A stretch of 64,000 nucleotides of DNA from Stachybotrys elegans (Eukaryota; Ascomycota; Sordariomycetes; Hypocreales; Stachybotryaceae), in NCBI GenBank assembly GCA_020746835.1, contig JAGPNK010000011.1, positions 248,001 to 312,000 on the forward strand. The letters are read 5' to 3'. The position numbers and the translations under genes are program-made. This document shows, piece by piece, positions 44,212 through 55,315 of the stretch. The notes beneath the pieces were generated by a model. It saw only the letters and a program-made list of their open reading frames with translations. It made no database searches and had not been told where the DNA came from. Positions within the stretch are counted from its first letter, which is position 1, and every line of letters starts with the position of its first letter.

Positions 44212-44858
44212 GGCGTCGGTGCTTTGAAAGACGGTGTTGATGAAACAAACAGGAGGGGAAAGCACGCTGATGTAGCTAATATATGGCAGCCAGGTTTATC
44301 CATGCCCACTAAATTCTTACCGCATTATGCGCACATCTTCCACACCTTCCTCATCTCCACCACACCTAAGAGTGTTCACGTGTATGGTCATTTACTAGGT
44401 ACGGTAATTCGCCAAGTACAGTTCTGCAAAGACTTATCTAGTGCTTACTTTAATTCGCCAAATACGGTAACCGAACGAGTTAGAATGCTTACACATCGTA
44501 GCGTTGGTTAATGTAGAACCCAATTCAACCTGAAGCAGAATCGAACCCAGACCTCTGTCAGCTTTCCTCCAGTGTAAGCTCTATCCTGGCACTGCCAATG
44601 CTATGTTTTGTCTGGTGCATGGTACCATGATGTAAGATGATACTTTGCCTATTCATCTTCATGCATCATCCCGCACGTCACGAAGAGATTGTAGGAAAGC
44701 AATAGGAACAACCTATGTGCATGCATGAATTATTGGGTACACAACTGCTCAACTGGTAGTGATCGTGGGCTGTAGTTGCAAGTGGGCCTTTTATTTCCTC
44801 TCTTCTAGCTCCTACATATGCCAACAGACAACGTCACTCTGTCCGCTCCTCGCCATGC
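44212..44858. other. Intergenic
   Basis: Nothing recognised. A GGGTTCGATTC-like string near 44545 on the reverse strand is not part of a foldable tRNA. Confidence 0.4.
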
Positions 44859-45298
44859 TCACTCCTGCCAGAAACCCTCCACCAACTCTACCTCCTCTAC
44901 ACCCTCATCATCAGTCTGTGCTGCCGACAAAACTCCACACCTAAAGCTCATGAATTGGAAACCAGTTGTGGCTGGCATACAACTATTCACAGTGCTGCCA
45001 ATGAAGGTATAAGGACCACCGCAATTCCCAGTTGTATAAGCAATCACTAATAGATCAGTTATGGATGTTCTCTCAGGGCGGTTGTAATGCACTGACCTCT
45101 GCCTCCACCACGGTATGAAAGAACAGGATAGCCGATACCGCCTGAAAAGGCGTAGCATGTGTTGCTACTGGGGCAACTGTATCTGATGCCAGCTTGGGGG
45201 TTGCGAAGGCAGGTAGTTACGTCTTGGAAGCCAGCGAATTGTTGAGCATGAATGCCCAGAGCAAGGCTCGCGGCTGCTAGGATGGTCGACAGTTGCAT
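44859..45298 (-). CDS. Small secreted cysteine-rich protein (129 aa)
   Basis: Exons 45097-45298 and 44859-45046 join at GTCAGT...ATTAG in phase and give 129 aa. The signal peptide is MQLSTILAAASLALGIHAQ. The mature region has six Cys: TTCLRNPQ, YSCPSSNTCYAF, NCGGPYTF, NSCMPA and FRCGV, then an acidic tail (DDEGVEEVELVEG). A TATATAA element lies upstream at about 45373-45380. The unspliced reading would end at a stop after ALREHP, so splicing is needed for the second half. No family recognised; one of three similar small secreted genes around the tyrosinase. Confidence 0.62.
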
Positions 45299-46885
45299 TG
45301 TTGTTGACAGGCCACTTGGGAGCTGGAACGAAAGTGGTATGGGATAGATGGGATTAAAGGGCAAACGGACCATATTATATACCACAGAGCATAGCAAATG
45401 AAGCTCAGGCAATCACGAGTCATCGTGTCATCGGGTCATCGGGCGACAATGTCTCCATTATTCTTTTCCGGTTTATAATTACCGCTGCGGCTGAAACCAA
45501 TATTGCAACATCAGACAGACAGATTGGGCAGAAGGCGGATCCCTTCAGGTCTAGACGGCCTGAATGATAACCCCAACTAGACCTGGATATTGACTTCTGC
45601 AGGCTTGGCGTCTGTATTTTTCCGCCCCTCACCCACCTATGAACCCAGACGACGCATGCTTCGCCCCCATTACGAAGCATGGGAGTCTGGAACTCGGTAT
45701 GGAAATCTGTCGAAGTGAAGTTCCTGGTCGAAAGCCGGTACATCTATCTAACATGCCCAAACCAGAATGCAACCGGATGGACGGGGGTTTATAAAATGTC
45801 GCTGCTTTCCGTGGATCACCTTGCTACTCAAAGACTACTGGATTGTAATAGAGAAACACCCAGTGCAATGTGCCAATGTCTGCCCCATAATGACCGGGAA
45901 CTCTTCACCTGGACAGTCCATGCTGCTGCACAAGCCCTGCTAATTGCAGTCTAGACTCGGGCTGCCCCGCACGTGAAGTCTCCGGGCTGTCATTGAAACC
46001 TTCAACATAATAGCTACAGAGTGATGGATGTGTAAGGACGGAAAACTTTTGGTTTGGCTTAACTTGAGAGCCTCGGCTTACAAAACAGGACATAGAAACT
46101 CGATGACAATGTATCCATAAACTACTTCCTGCAATAAAACCGGCATCTGCATTATATCGAGTTGTCTTTGGCCATCTAGAATGCTGTTGATAATACTCAT
46201 GTAGATATGCGTGGCCGTACCTGACCCCATGCTCCAGCGACTCATGCAAGCCGCCAGAGGAGGAAGGTGGCATATGGAGGAGGGCGGTGTGATAATAAAG
46301 CAAACCATTGGTTGAAACCCCTGAGTGTTGCATGCAGCAGAGAGCTGAGCTGAATACGAGCGGTAAACGGATCAACCCACGTTGCAACAAATGGTGCCAT
46401 ATGACTCCGGCCGGAATTCTCGGCCATTCTAACAGCCGGCAATTCCATAATAGAGGTATATGCATTAGGTAATAAGGCGTATGCCGGTCTTATTCCTCTT
46501 TATCTATCTGATTTCCACTCATTTGGCGGCCATAGGATCTATCTGCATTTCATTCCCACTCCCGAAGCCACCTGTGCTACCGGATTCACCTACTATGTTG
46601 TCCACGTCACCCACAGGCACAAGGTATTCTCTGTTCGCGCCTTTCCGATTCTTACAGTGCCATACACATATGATCTATATATTGGTGGCTATGTAAACCC
46701 TTGAAGCCTATTGCATCTAGACATACATCATGTTTGCGGAATTGGTAGAGATATCCCCCCAACTCCCAGACCTCCGGCATACTGCCGATCAGTCATTCAG
46801 GGAAAATATGATGGCTATGAGTCAAAAGCTTCCACATTATCAATATTGATAATCTGACTTTGACAGTCAGTGCCGGAATTGTCCT
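45299..46885. other. Intergenic, 1.6 kb
   Basis: No gene supported. A forward stretch at about 46535-46704 reads as a 55-residue open frame with coding-like composition (IYLHFIPTPEATC...), but no start or upstream exon was found. Confidence 0.35.
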
Positions 46886-47433
46886 TTACTTCGATTTACT
46901 TGGGGCACCTGCATCACATCCTCTTGTCATCCACCCACTTGGGCTCTTCCCACCCATAATCATCTGCGATTCTTCTCTATTCAGAAACGTCTGCTGATCA
47001 GGGACCAGAATTCGCAAGTACTCTTCATTTGTAAATACCTGCAAGGATACGTTAGGAACTTTCTCGATTCGCATCTGGCTATTTCCTAGCTCGAGCAGAT
47101 CCTCGACACTGGCAGCCCACATCTCAGCAGCCCCATCGTATGACGCAAAGGGCACGTGTGATCCGTAGGCAGCTCGTAGGGAGTTGTCTCCATGAAACTG
47201 CGAGTACTTGATAATCTTTTCCTGGACAATTGGCACCGACAACCAGATATCGGGGTGCTTCTTGGACCAGCTTCAGGGTTGCACTGTTAGCTTGGGGATA
47301 TCTCAGTGGATGGTTGGTTGACTGACTAGTCATGGAACTCCTCGTAGCTAATATTGTCTAACTTGCGAACAAGGATGGTGATGCGAACCAGACGGCCGCT
47401 GGTGCTCTCGGCAGCAGAGGCTGAAGTAGACAT
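46886..47433 (-). CDS. EthD-domain protein (163 aa)
   Basis: Exons 47327-47433 and 46886-47270 give 163 aa. RLVRITILVRKLDNISYEEF then HDYWSKKHPDIWLS is the EthD/ferredoxin-like dimeric barrel start (LLxRkpgls.eeFhdyW...Hp). Later segments are YDGAAEMWAASVEDLLEL and DQQTFLNREESQMIMG. Family members include fungal dehydratases and small polyketide-tailoring proteins, as well as the EthD protein of bacterial ether degradation. There is no signal peptide. TATATAA at about 47533-47541 lies roughly 105 bp upstream. It is isolated here, with no obvious partner enzyme next to it. Confidence 0.82.
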
Positions 47434-50400
47434 GTCGATGATTGGTCTTGGTCTTTCAGAGAGTAAGAAAGAAAGTAAGGTGCTGATTGTAGATTGTGGA
47501 GGGATAATATGAGCTATGAAAGCTGCGGGAATGTCGTTTATATAGCTGTAAATATCGGAGGTAGCTTCCAGCGTCGGTCTATGGCTAGCATATTGTGTTC
47601 CTCCGTGGCGTGGAGCGGTCCCAACATGTGTACCTTGACTCTTCAGGGTTCGTCTTATGCGCTGACGGCCGAGGGACGTATCCGAGTCCGATACAGATGG
47701 ATGCCATATGAACCTCGGCGTAAGCTTGCTCCATTGGCTAGTGTTATCTTTCACTGCCTGCTGCCACAGTGATAGAGAAATATGGAGCCAATTTGACCCG
47801 ATTACGAGTGAGGAAAATGCGAGGCTGTCCCACGGTTTGGTTGGTCCGAATGCGAACATCTGCATGAAACATTGCAGCATACATACAAATTAGTTACCCT
47901 TTGGGAAATATGATGCGTCACTTCTACATGAAGCACATAAAGGTAGGCACTTGCGAGACCATGGTTATGATGGATCAAGGGTTCATGGCGACCCTTGCTG
48001 TTAAGTGCGGGCTGACGGCATGCCAGCTCATCCGGCATCTACTGATTTGCACCCGTGTTTACTATTCGTTGTAGACGGATTGACCAGAACCATTTAGCAG
48101 TTGCAGGAGAGCCTTGATATTGACGCATGTTCCATACACTCGAGTGGGTGTGGCTTGGTCCGAGCTGGGAAGTTCATAGTACCAATGTAAGCATCCGATC
48201 GTTTCTCAGATCCTTCCGATCCAACCTCGGTCCACCCTGATTACGGCTGACAACTGTTTGACACAGGCTACCTTCCTAATCAAGTTTAATATTGTTATCA
48301 AATCCTCATTAGCAACCCAGCGGTGAGCCAATATTCACCCCTGAGTGCGGTTTGCTAGATGCTGTCATGGAATATTCCTGCTTCCCATATTCCTACGTAA
48401 TGAACTCGAGGGTTGATTCAAGGACTGAGCACCTGGCGTCGGCCACCAAAGGTCTTTCTACCGTCATGATATGACCGCATGATAATAGCGATACAGTACG
48501 CGGTAAAAAACCATCTCACCAATGTCTACTTCCGCTTTCAGACTGGAACTTTGAGGGGGCCAACCTGAGCCTTGACTAAGCAGCCCAGAGCTGTGGCTGA
48601 GGCTGCCAGAACCTGACTTTGGGGACACTGAGCCAACAAGGATAATGCCTGAGCTGTCAACCTTTCGGAAGGCTGCGTAATACTGGCTCCCCTTATGAAA
48701 TTAAAGTGCAATTCATAACTCTAATACCTACATAGAGGATCCATAAGTACTGTACCTCGATACATTTTTGATGGCGGGGCTTAGCACACCCTGGGCTGAC
48801 CATACTACTATTTCCATTAGCAGACTTGTAAGAAACTGTACTCTTTCATTTCGCTCTTTCTCCTGACCCAATCTCTCCTGACTAAACTATATAATAGTAG
48901 TACCAAGCACATGGCGGATCCCCGTTGACCCAGCCCAAAATCTGCTCTCTTATAGTAACAGAGGAATGTGCAACAAACGACATTACTGCTCGATATACAG
49001 GCGGAACATGCAAACCCTCCTCCTCTCGTGCGGGTCTATGGCACCATACTTCTTGTGGGAGGACGCCCACGCTGCCAGTATTGGAAGATCCAGGGGCTCC
49101 ATGAAGCCGACCAACTACTCGCCGTAAGGCATCTCCCAAGGCTTCTTACAATCTGGAGTATGGGACTGGATGCAGGGAAGGTTGAGGCAGTGTTTGCGAC
49201 GTGGCTTGCCTACGATACGGGCTCGCCGAGTACATGTTGCCACGCGTCACTCTAAGAATAGAACCCAGCAGGTAAGATTGAGCTCGGAAGCTTCTGATGT
49301 CTGGGGCTGAATGCAGGGCGAGGGTATTTGGTCACATGTGCGAGGAGTGGTAGCGGCGTATCAGGGGATTGACCTTGGCATTGCGCACTCGGAGTCACTC
49401 TCATTACCCCGGATGAGCGAGGCAGACACGGCCTAGGCTAACTTTAGAATGGTTGCACAGAGCTATTGTGACGCTTTGTGTTAGCCGCACGGACTTAGTT
49501 GATGTTGGCATAACGCCTCCGTCCCAGAGAGTGGCTTGCCGGGAATGTTTCCTGTGAACCTCAAACCAAGGGATGATCTACTCAATCACAGCCTCTCACT
49601 AATATAAACTAATCTGAGCCAGTCCTCTCACTGCTGCCGCTTTTTCTTGTGCTTTTTTAGAGTCATAGATTGCGCGATGGAGCCAAAAGCCCGCGTTAGC
49701 CTTGGTGTTTTCTATTCCACGTTGGCTATTATAAGCCCATAACAAGGGAGATAATATCGGACCATTCATCTTTATCCGTGACATGTCACAGTCGTCTGGG
49801 ATTGCACTGACCTTGTTGGTCAGTACAAATTGGCTTCATGAGTCAACTGTGATCTTTGCACGCCTGCTGACGAGGTTGATCCATCAAACACCCCTCACTC
49901 AAGGCTGACTGCTACGAGTCTACACCCAGCCCACACCACTCGTCGTTCCGTCCACCTTGTATCCATTCTTAGCACCCATGAACTCGTATCCAAGCCGGCG
50001 TCTCCGTGGGGGCATGAATGCGGGTAAACCGAGAGTCAATCACTCGGTCTACTTGATCTTCCCCTAAGCCTCTTGCAAATACGGCAATCTTGGCTGTAGT
50101 TTAATTTTAGGACAACCCTACGTACGTACAGTAGCTCGAGCTGTATGCGCATCTCCGAGAGGCCTCCAATTGGGCTTTTTGAGTCGCAAAAAGCCCATCC
50201 TCTGATCACGCAAAGTTTGCGAGGCCCAAAAATGGGAACATGGCAGAAAATTCACAACTGCTGAGTACAGGGACGGCAGAATGAGGGACCGGAACTTGGA
50301 CATAATAGAGAAGATTGATTGGCGTTTATATCCGGCAGAAAAACTACTTAGTTTTAACGAAGCGGCAGAAAAAGCTACCATGGGTAAAGGTTAAGAGATA

Positions 50401-51017
50401 AGACAGGAACTTTGAGCTACTTATACTCTATCACTGGGTAGGGCAAACTGGAGCCGGAATAGTTAGCTATGGTGTACATAATCGTAGATACACCTACCCA
50501 TGCTCCCATGTTTTGTACCCGCCGAAAAGTAGTACCTTTCACACTGGTTACTAACCGCAACGGTGAAAAGGCGCACATATATCCAAATGTTATTCGATCC
50601 ATTTTCAGTTGGGAGCTGACCTAAGCATCCATGAAAGATATTGAGCTACGTTATCTTATCTGGGCTGTACTTATCGATAGCACGCCCATCCAACGCTTTG
50701 AAGGTAGTCTCGGAGGAAGCGCTTGCGATAATCAGTGCCTGCCAATTTCTCAATAGTGCAAGAGTCATTATTGCATAAGAAGAGACTGATTCGATACGTA
50801 CATCCTCCTCTATAAGATTAATGGGGAAATGTCGAAAGCCCATCACTATTGCTTGTATGAGATCGATTGCCGAGTATTGACCAACAGGACCCTTACTCGA
50901 GAGGTTTCTTGGCGTCAGCGTCGAGCGCACTCTTCCGGGTTATCCGGTCTTGTTTAACCCCGCCTGACCAGTCCGGTTCAGCTCTAGTCTCATTCCATAT
51001 ATGTATTACAAATCAAG
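47434..51017. other. Gene-poor stretch, 3.6 kb
   Basis: No complete gene. One possible coding remnant lies at 48983-49135 on the reverse strand (FMEPLDLPILAAWASSHKK and HERRRVCMFRLYIEQ, with one in-frame TAG). Other frames are short and without features. Confidence 0.4.
48983..49135 (-). pseudogene. Unrecognised coding remnant
   Basis: The reverse frame reads PWEMPYGE, a TAG, then LVGFMEPLDLPILAAWASSH, KKYGAIDPHERRR and VCMFRLYIEQ before a stop at 48983. It has protein-like composition with helical periodicity. No start, no second exon and no family was recognised. It may be a degraded end of an older gene. Confidence 0.25.
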
Positions 51018-51334
51018 TTGCCTTACGCTGCCTCACACTAAGCTGCCTCGCGCTGCCTTACACTGCTTTAAGTTGCCTCACGCTGCCTCACAGTGCCTTA
51101 TATTGCCACACACTACCTCACGCTGCCTTATACTACCTTACGCTACCTTATATTACCTTATATTGCTATATATACCTTATACTACCTTACACTACCTTAC
51201 ACTACCTTATACTGCCTTATACTACCTTACGCTACCTTATACTACCTTATACTACCTTATACTACCTTATACTGCCTTACACTATCTTGCACTGCCTCAC
51301 GCTACCTTGCGCTGCCTTACGCTACCTCGCGCTA
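51018..51334 (+). repeat. Decamer tandem array (about 32 units)
   Basis: The period is 10 bp. Units range from CTGCCTCACG at both edges to CTACCTTATA in the centre, with intermediates such as CTACCTTACG. Differences are almost all transitions. The array ends 35 bp before the ATG of the FAD oxidoreductase, so it lies in that gene's promoter or leader. Open frames through it in all three forward phases result from the unit lacking stops. Confidence 0.9.
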
Positions 51335-51368
51335 GTCCTCTAAGATTTTCAGACTCAAGTATATCAGC

Positions 51369-52724
51369 ATGTACGACCTTGTCATAGTTGGTCATGGCAT
51401 TGCCGGCCTCGCCGCCGCAGTATCAGCTGCAGAACTCTCGCCCTCGGCGCAGATAGCCGTGCTAGAGCATGCACCAGAGCATGCGAGCGGTGGAAACTCA
51501 CGCTGGAGCCCTGCCAACATGCGAATGCCATCTGTCAATGAGGTATTACCAGGCTTCGTGGACGACATGGTGGCTGCAAGCGGAAGTGGTGGCGACCGCG
51601 CGTATTTCGAAAGGCTTGCTAGCCAGGCCCCTGAAGCCCTCCAATGGCTCGAAAAGCAGGGGGTGCAGTTTCACGCCATGGACTATTTCTTGAAATCTTG
51701 GCCTAACAGGATCCAGCCTATTGGCAAAGGTGCTGCCATTGTCGAAGCCCTCAAGCAATCAGCCAAATCGAAGGGTGTCCAACTGGTGTATAATTGCCGT
51801 GCCCAGCGACTTCATCTTGGCCGAGGACAGGCCATAGTTGAGGCAGCTGATGGGCGACGAATCATTGCCCGGTCTGTTGTGCTCGCCAGTGGTGGGTTTC
51901 AAGGCAGTCCAGACATGCTGCGTACTCATCTTGGTCCTGGTGCGGAGACGTTGAGACCGATATCACCTGGGACGGCCTGGAACGCCGGCGACGGCATCCA
52001 GATGGCACTGGCCAACGGAGCCAAGGCCTCTGGCGATTGGAACGGAATGCACAGCGAAGTAATCGACCCACGGAGCAGTCAGCCAGCGCCACTGGTCCTC
52101 AATTACCCGTACGGGGTTGTGGTGAATCAGGAGGGAAAGCGGTTCGTAGATGAAGGTGCTGGACTCGTGCATGACACGTGGGAGCATCTTTCCAGAACCA
52201 TACATTTTGACACACCGGGCCGCTTAGCCTGGGCAATTTGTGATTCCAGATTTTTTCAATTGGAGGACCATGACGCAGCTATCCGCTCCGATATGCCGCC
52301 GGTGACAGCGGACACGATTTATGGTCTGGCGGCACAGATGGGGGTGCCGGAACAAGCGCTTCTGAACACAATCTTAAACTACAATGCAGCCTGTAACGCA
52401 AACATGTCTGGCTTTACGGCGGGCCGGCTTGATAATCTCGCCACTACCTCAGGCTTGCAACCATCGAAATCGAACTGGGCTAGGCCGCTCGACGCTCCGC
52501 CGTATACCGCATTCCCCTTAGCCGCGGCCATTGTCTACACTTTCGGCGGCATTGCGACTGATGTGGAAGCGCGCGTTCTTGGCCAGAGAGGCATCATTCC
52601 TAATCTATATGCTGCAGGTGAGATTACTGGCCATTTCTACGACAAGGCTCCAAATGCAGTGGCCGTTATGCGGGCACTCGTCTTTGGACGTATTGCTGGC
52701 CTCAATGCCATAAGCTCCCATTAG
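51369..52724 (+). CDS. FAD-dependent oxidoreductase, tricarballylate-dehydrogenase-like (451 aa)
   Basis: A single exon. The FAD Rossmann motif is VIVGHGIAGLAAAVSAAE. SGGNSRWSPANMRMPS is the family segment that contacts the FAD, SVVLASGGFQGSP is the second FAD motif, TFGGIATDVEARVL is the substrate domain, and the C-terminal ATG/AGE motif is LYAAGEITGHFYDKAPNA. This is the fumarate reductase/succinate dehydrogenase flavoprotein superfamily, closest by motif to bacterial TcuA/CobZ tricarballylate dehydrogenases. There is no membrane anchor or quinone partner nearby. Lack of introns in a multi-intron neighbourhood could hint at horizontal acquisition, but single-exon fungal genes are common. 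Confidence 0.85.
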   Translation: MYDLVIVGHGIAGLAAAVSAAELSPSAQIAVLEHAPEHASGGNSRWSPANMRMPSVNEVLPGFVDDMVAASGSGGDRAYFERLASQAPEALQWLEKQGVQFHAMDYFLKSWPNRIQPIGKGAAIVEALKQSAKSKGVQLVYNCRAQRLHLGRGQAIVEAADGRRIIARSVVLASGGFQGSPDMLRTHLGPGAETLRPISPGTAWNAGDGIQMALANGAKASGDWNGMHSEVIDPRSSQPAPLVLNYPYGVVVNQEGKRFVDEGAGLVHDTWEHLSRTIHFDTPGRLAWAICDSRFFQLEDHDAAIRSDMPPVTADTIYGLAAQMGVPEQALLNTILNYNAACNANMSGFTAGRLDNLATTSGLQPSKSNWARPLDAPPYTAFPLAAAIVYTFGGIATDVEARVLGQRGIIPNLYAAGEITGHFYDKAPNAVAVMRALVFGRIAGLNAISSH

Positions 52725-54249
52725 ACAGAGAGAAGTGTACCGTCTCCCTGGAGACTGGGCCTTTTACATCTAATACTATCCTCAAGCTGGTTGGATGATG
52801 GATATAGCGAACCCCCGAAATGGTTGGTCTAAAGGTGCGCATTTGTGACTTTTCACCCTTGAATAATGCGCTTGCATTTATTTGAATTAGCTGCCCTGGC
52901 CCAATTCAGCCTCCCTGCGGCTCAGTCGACTGCCTCTAGTCTATGGCGTTGCCGAAGTTAAAGGAAGGGTTGATTACTTTGCCTAGTGCAGTTAATGATG
53001 CTCAAACGGTGAACTACATATCTTGTTACTTCTTGCCTTCATTGTAATGGCCTGCTTCATATTCGTTTTATCATCTTTATTTAAATTCACTGAATAATAG
53101 CTATCGTACACGTGCAGCGTACGCAGGACAGTCAATTGTTTCCTTCTTATCCATTTACACCATCCCCGCCTTCAATCTCGCTATCGTGCTATTGTTCCTC
53201 CTAGCGGTCCAGTTTCTCCCACCCTACAACATGTATGGGAGATCAAGGGCGTACATAGACTCACTGATCTACATCAACATGGTGTGAGCTACCCTCCCCT
53301 TTTTACTTACTGATGTCGATATCAGGCCACGGCCCAGGGCAGCCTTCCCTCAACCCTCTTGGGGTACAGTTCTTCTCCAGCCTAGAAGGACTGGAGGTGG
53401 TGACATCAGGCAATCGACTGTTTCCATAGGGAGCCAGCGGGTTGTGTATCCTGATAAGATCCATCGGCAGGGTGGGCAATAGACCACCATGCCATCCTTT
53501 ATGACACTGCTCATCCTCCGCGGCTGAACCGTTGCTGTCCGTCAAGGAACCGACACGTAATCCTACTCGGTTTTCGAGAAACTGCTGACACCATGAACAA
53601 GCTGACCCGCGCACACGCCCCTTTCCCCAATTACACAACTGGGCATGAACCTCCCTCCCAAAGATTTATTGCATAGTCGCTGTGGCACCTTTTGGCTTTA
53701 TTATAGGGGCGCTTGATCTCGATCCATCTTGCACACCTTGGATAGGACACAATGGCAACAACAACGACCGCAAAGCATTGGCATGAGGGGTAACATCAGC
53801 CGGCTTGTCAGCACGGTGGCCGTCAACATTTGCGGCCTTTGTAGTTTTAGCCATCTGGTCTTCCTAGGTGCTCGGGAATTCCTACTATTTCTAAGAGCTG
53901 CTGGGCGACATTGTGCAGCGATTGTTGAAAAGGTAGCCATTCTGACTGAACAGCATTAGCCGATCCTAGCTGCTTTCCACGCCTTGACCACCGTGGCTCG
54001 CTTGTTTGTTCGGTGGCAATCAGATGGTTGAATTCTTCCAGGAGCGCATGGAACTCCTTTTCAACCTGAAGGATCCGTTGTTTTATATCTATTTCGATTG
54101 CAAACATGGAGAGATGGGAAATAAGAGCGACAAGAAACTTGGTGCACGGGCCACAAAACATGCACTTTGTGGCCCGTGCGCAGTCACGTGCGGCTGTGTC
54201 ATTATTCTAGCTCGGGGCACTTCCGCTGAGGGCATACCAGTACACTCCC
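52725..54249. other. Intergenic, 1.5 kb
   Basis: No secure gene. A reverse frame from 54107 to 53847 (MFAIEIDIKQRILQVEKEFH then a coiled-coil-like stretch) is open but ends without a partner. A perfect hairpin lies at 54144-54179. Confidence 0.35.
54144..54179. repeat. Perfect 14-bp inverted repeat (hairpin)
   Basis: GCACGGGCCACAAA at 54144-54157 and its exact complement TTTGTGGCCCGTGC at 54166-54179 are separated by 8 nt. It is GC-rich and perfect in an otherwise degenerate stretch. Confidence 0.85.
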
Positions 54250-54603
54250 ATGATGCTATTTTCCATGAATCGCGGCTTCGCCACCGGCATTAATCAGTAT
54301 ATTCTTCATGGTGGGCAGTACACCGGGAACTACTACGCGACGACATGGCCCGGACACATAGGTTTCGCCTACCTTTTCTCTGAGCCATTTTCCGAGAAAC
54401 AGCGTTCTTGGCGTCACGGCTTCCAGGACGCCCTGGATTACGCGGCTCGGGTATCCCATATCATGCGAGCCAGTGTTCCCAAGGTGGATATCGTCAAGTA
54501 TTCGAAGCAGTCCATTACAACGATCGTCGCCGGACAAGAACCACCCGGCCTTATCAGGAAAGGTGATAACAGACGGATGAGTGTGGTCAACGGGCATAGC
54601 TGA
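54250..54603 (+). pseudogene. Glycoside-hydrolase remnant
   Basis: One open frame of about 115 residues resembles an internal piece of a fungal alpha-L-rhamnosidase-type hydrolase: GINQYILHGGQYTGNYYATT, then WPGHIGFAYLFSEPFSEKQ, HGFQDALDYAARVSH and VPKVDIVKYSKQS. The (A/S)xGxNxxxxHG..Y(T/S)G....TWPG pattern is that of the barrel of this enzyme class. No matching exons were found on either side: upstream is the hairpin region, downstream a low-complexity repeat. It cannot encode an enzyme as it stands. The family call is from memory of the motif. Confidence 0.5.
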
Positions 54604-54968
54604 CTCTCTCCTAGGCTGGTCCTACACATCTCCAGAGCGAGAAGCTTCACCCCCCACATTTCAGAGCGAGAAGTTTCACCCCCCCACATCTCCAGAGCGA
54701 GAAGCTCCAGCGCCGGAAGCTCCCGCTGCAGCCGCCCCAGAATTGGAAGCTCCAAAACGAGAAGCTCCAGCGCCGGAAGCTGCAGAACGAGCTCCAGAGT
54801 CAGAATCCTCAGGGACAGAATAGACAGAATACCCAGAGGGAGTCTCCTCGGAGCCGAAAGCTTCAGTGCCAGAATCTCCAGGGCGGTGGTCTTCAGAAAC
54901 ACTCGTCGCTTTGGCTTTCCCTTGTCGTGCTTTCTTTAGACTCTCGGCTTCTCTTAGGATCTTTCTCT

Positions 54969-55024
54969 CTCTGCTGAGCTTGCATTCTCGCCGTGGCTCT
55001 CATTTCTCTTGCTTGAAGAACCAT
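54969..55024 (+). repeat. Direct duplication, less mutated copy
   Basis: 56 bp matching 55260-55315 without gaps. All eight differences are C here versus T there, or G here versus A there. Confidence 0.8.
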
Positions 55025-55259
55025 CTGTGCGAGAAGCTTTAAAGCGAGAAGGTCTAGCTTTAGATGGTTCTGGGGATTCTAACTCTAGGGATTCCGGCTC
55101 CAGAACTTCTATCACTTTCGTTTTGCCTTGTCATGCTCTCCATAGCTCCTCTACTCTCTGTAGCTCCTCTTCCTCTACTTTCTATAGCTTCTCTACTCTC
55201 TGTAGCTCCTCTTTCTCTACTCTCTATAGCTTCTCTACTCTCCTTAGACTCTCTTCTTT

Positions 55260-55315
55260 CTCTGCTAAGCTTGTATTCTTGTTATGGCTCTTATTTCTCT
55301 TGCTTAAAGAACCAT
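55260..55315 (+). repeat. Direct duplication, AT-shifted copy
   Basis: The partner of 54969-55024, carrying eight GC-to-AT transitions and no other change. Confidence 0.8.

Noticed and set aside
44500..44600. Possible reverse-strand tRNA (GGGTTCGATTC)
   Set aside because: The T stem does not pair and no cloverleaf is found.
46481..46704. Possible small secreted gene
   Set aside because: A hydrophobic start and a coding-like stretch exist but in different frames with no convincing splice.
50867..51387. Three overlapping forward open frames rich in Leu-Thr-Tyr through the decamer array
   Set aside because: They are produced by a 10-bp unit without stops; the same peptide pattern appears in every frame.
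53847..54161. Reverse coiled-coil-like frame
   Set aside because: It has no partner exon or recognised domain, and its start overlaps the hairpin.
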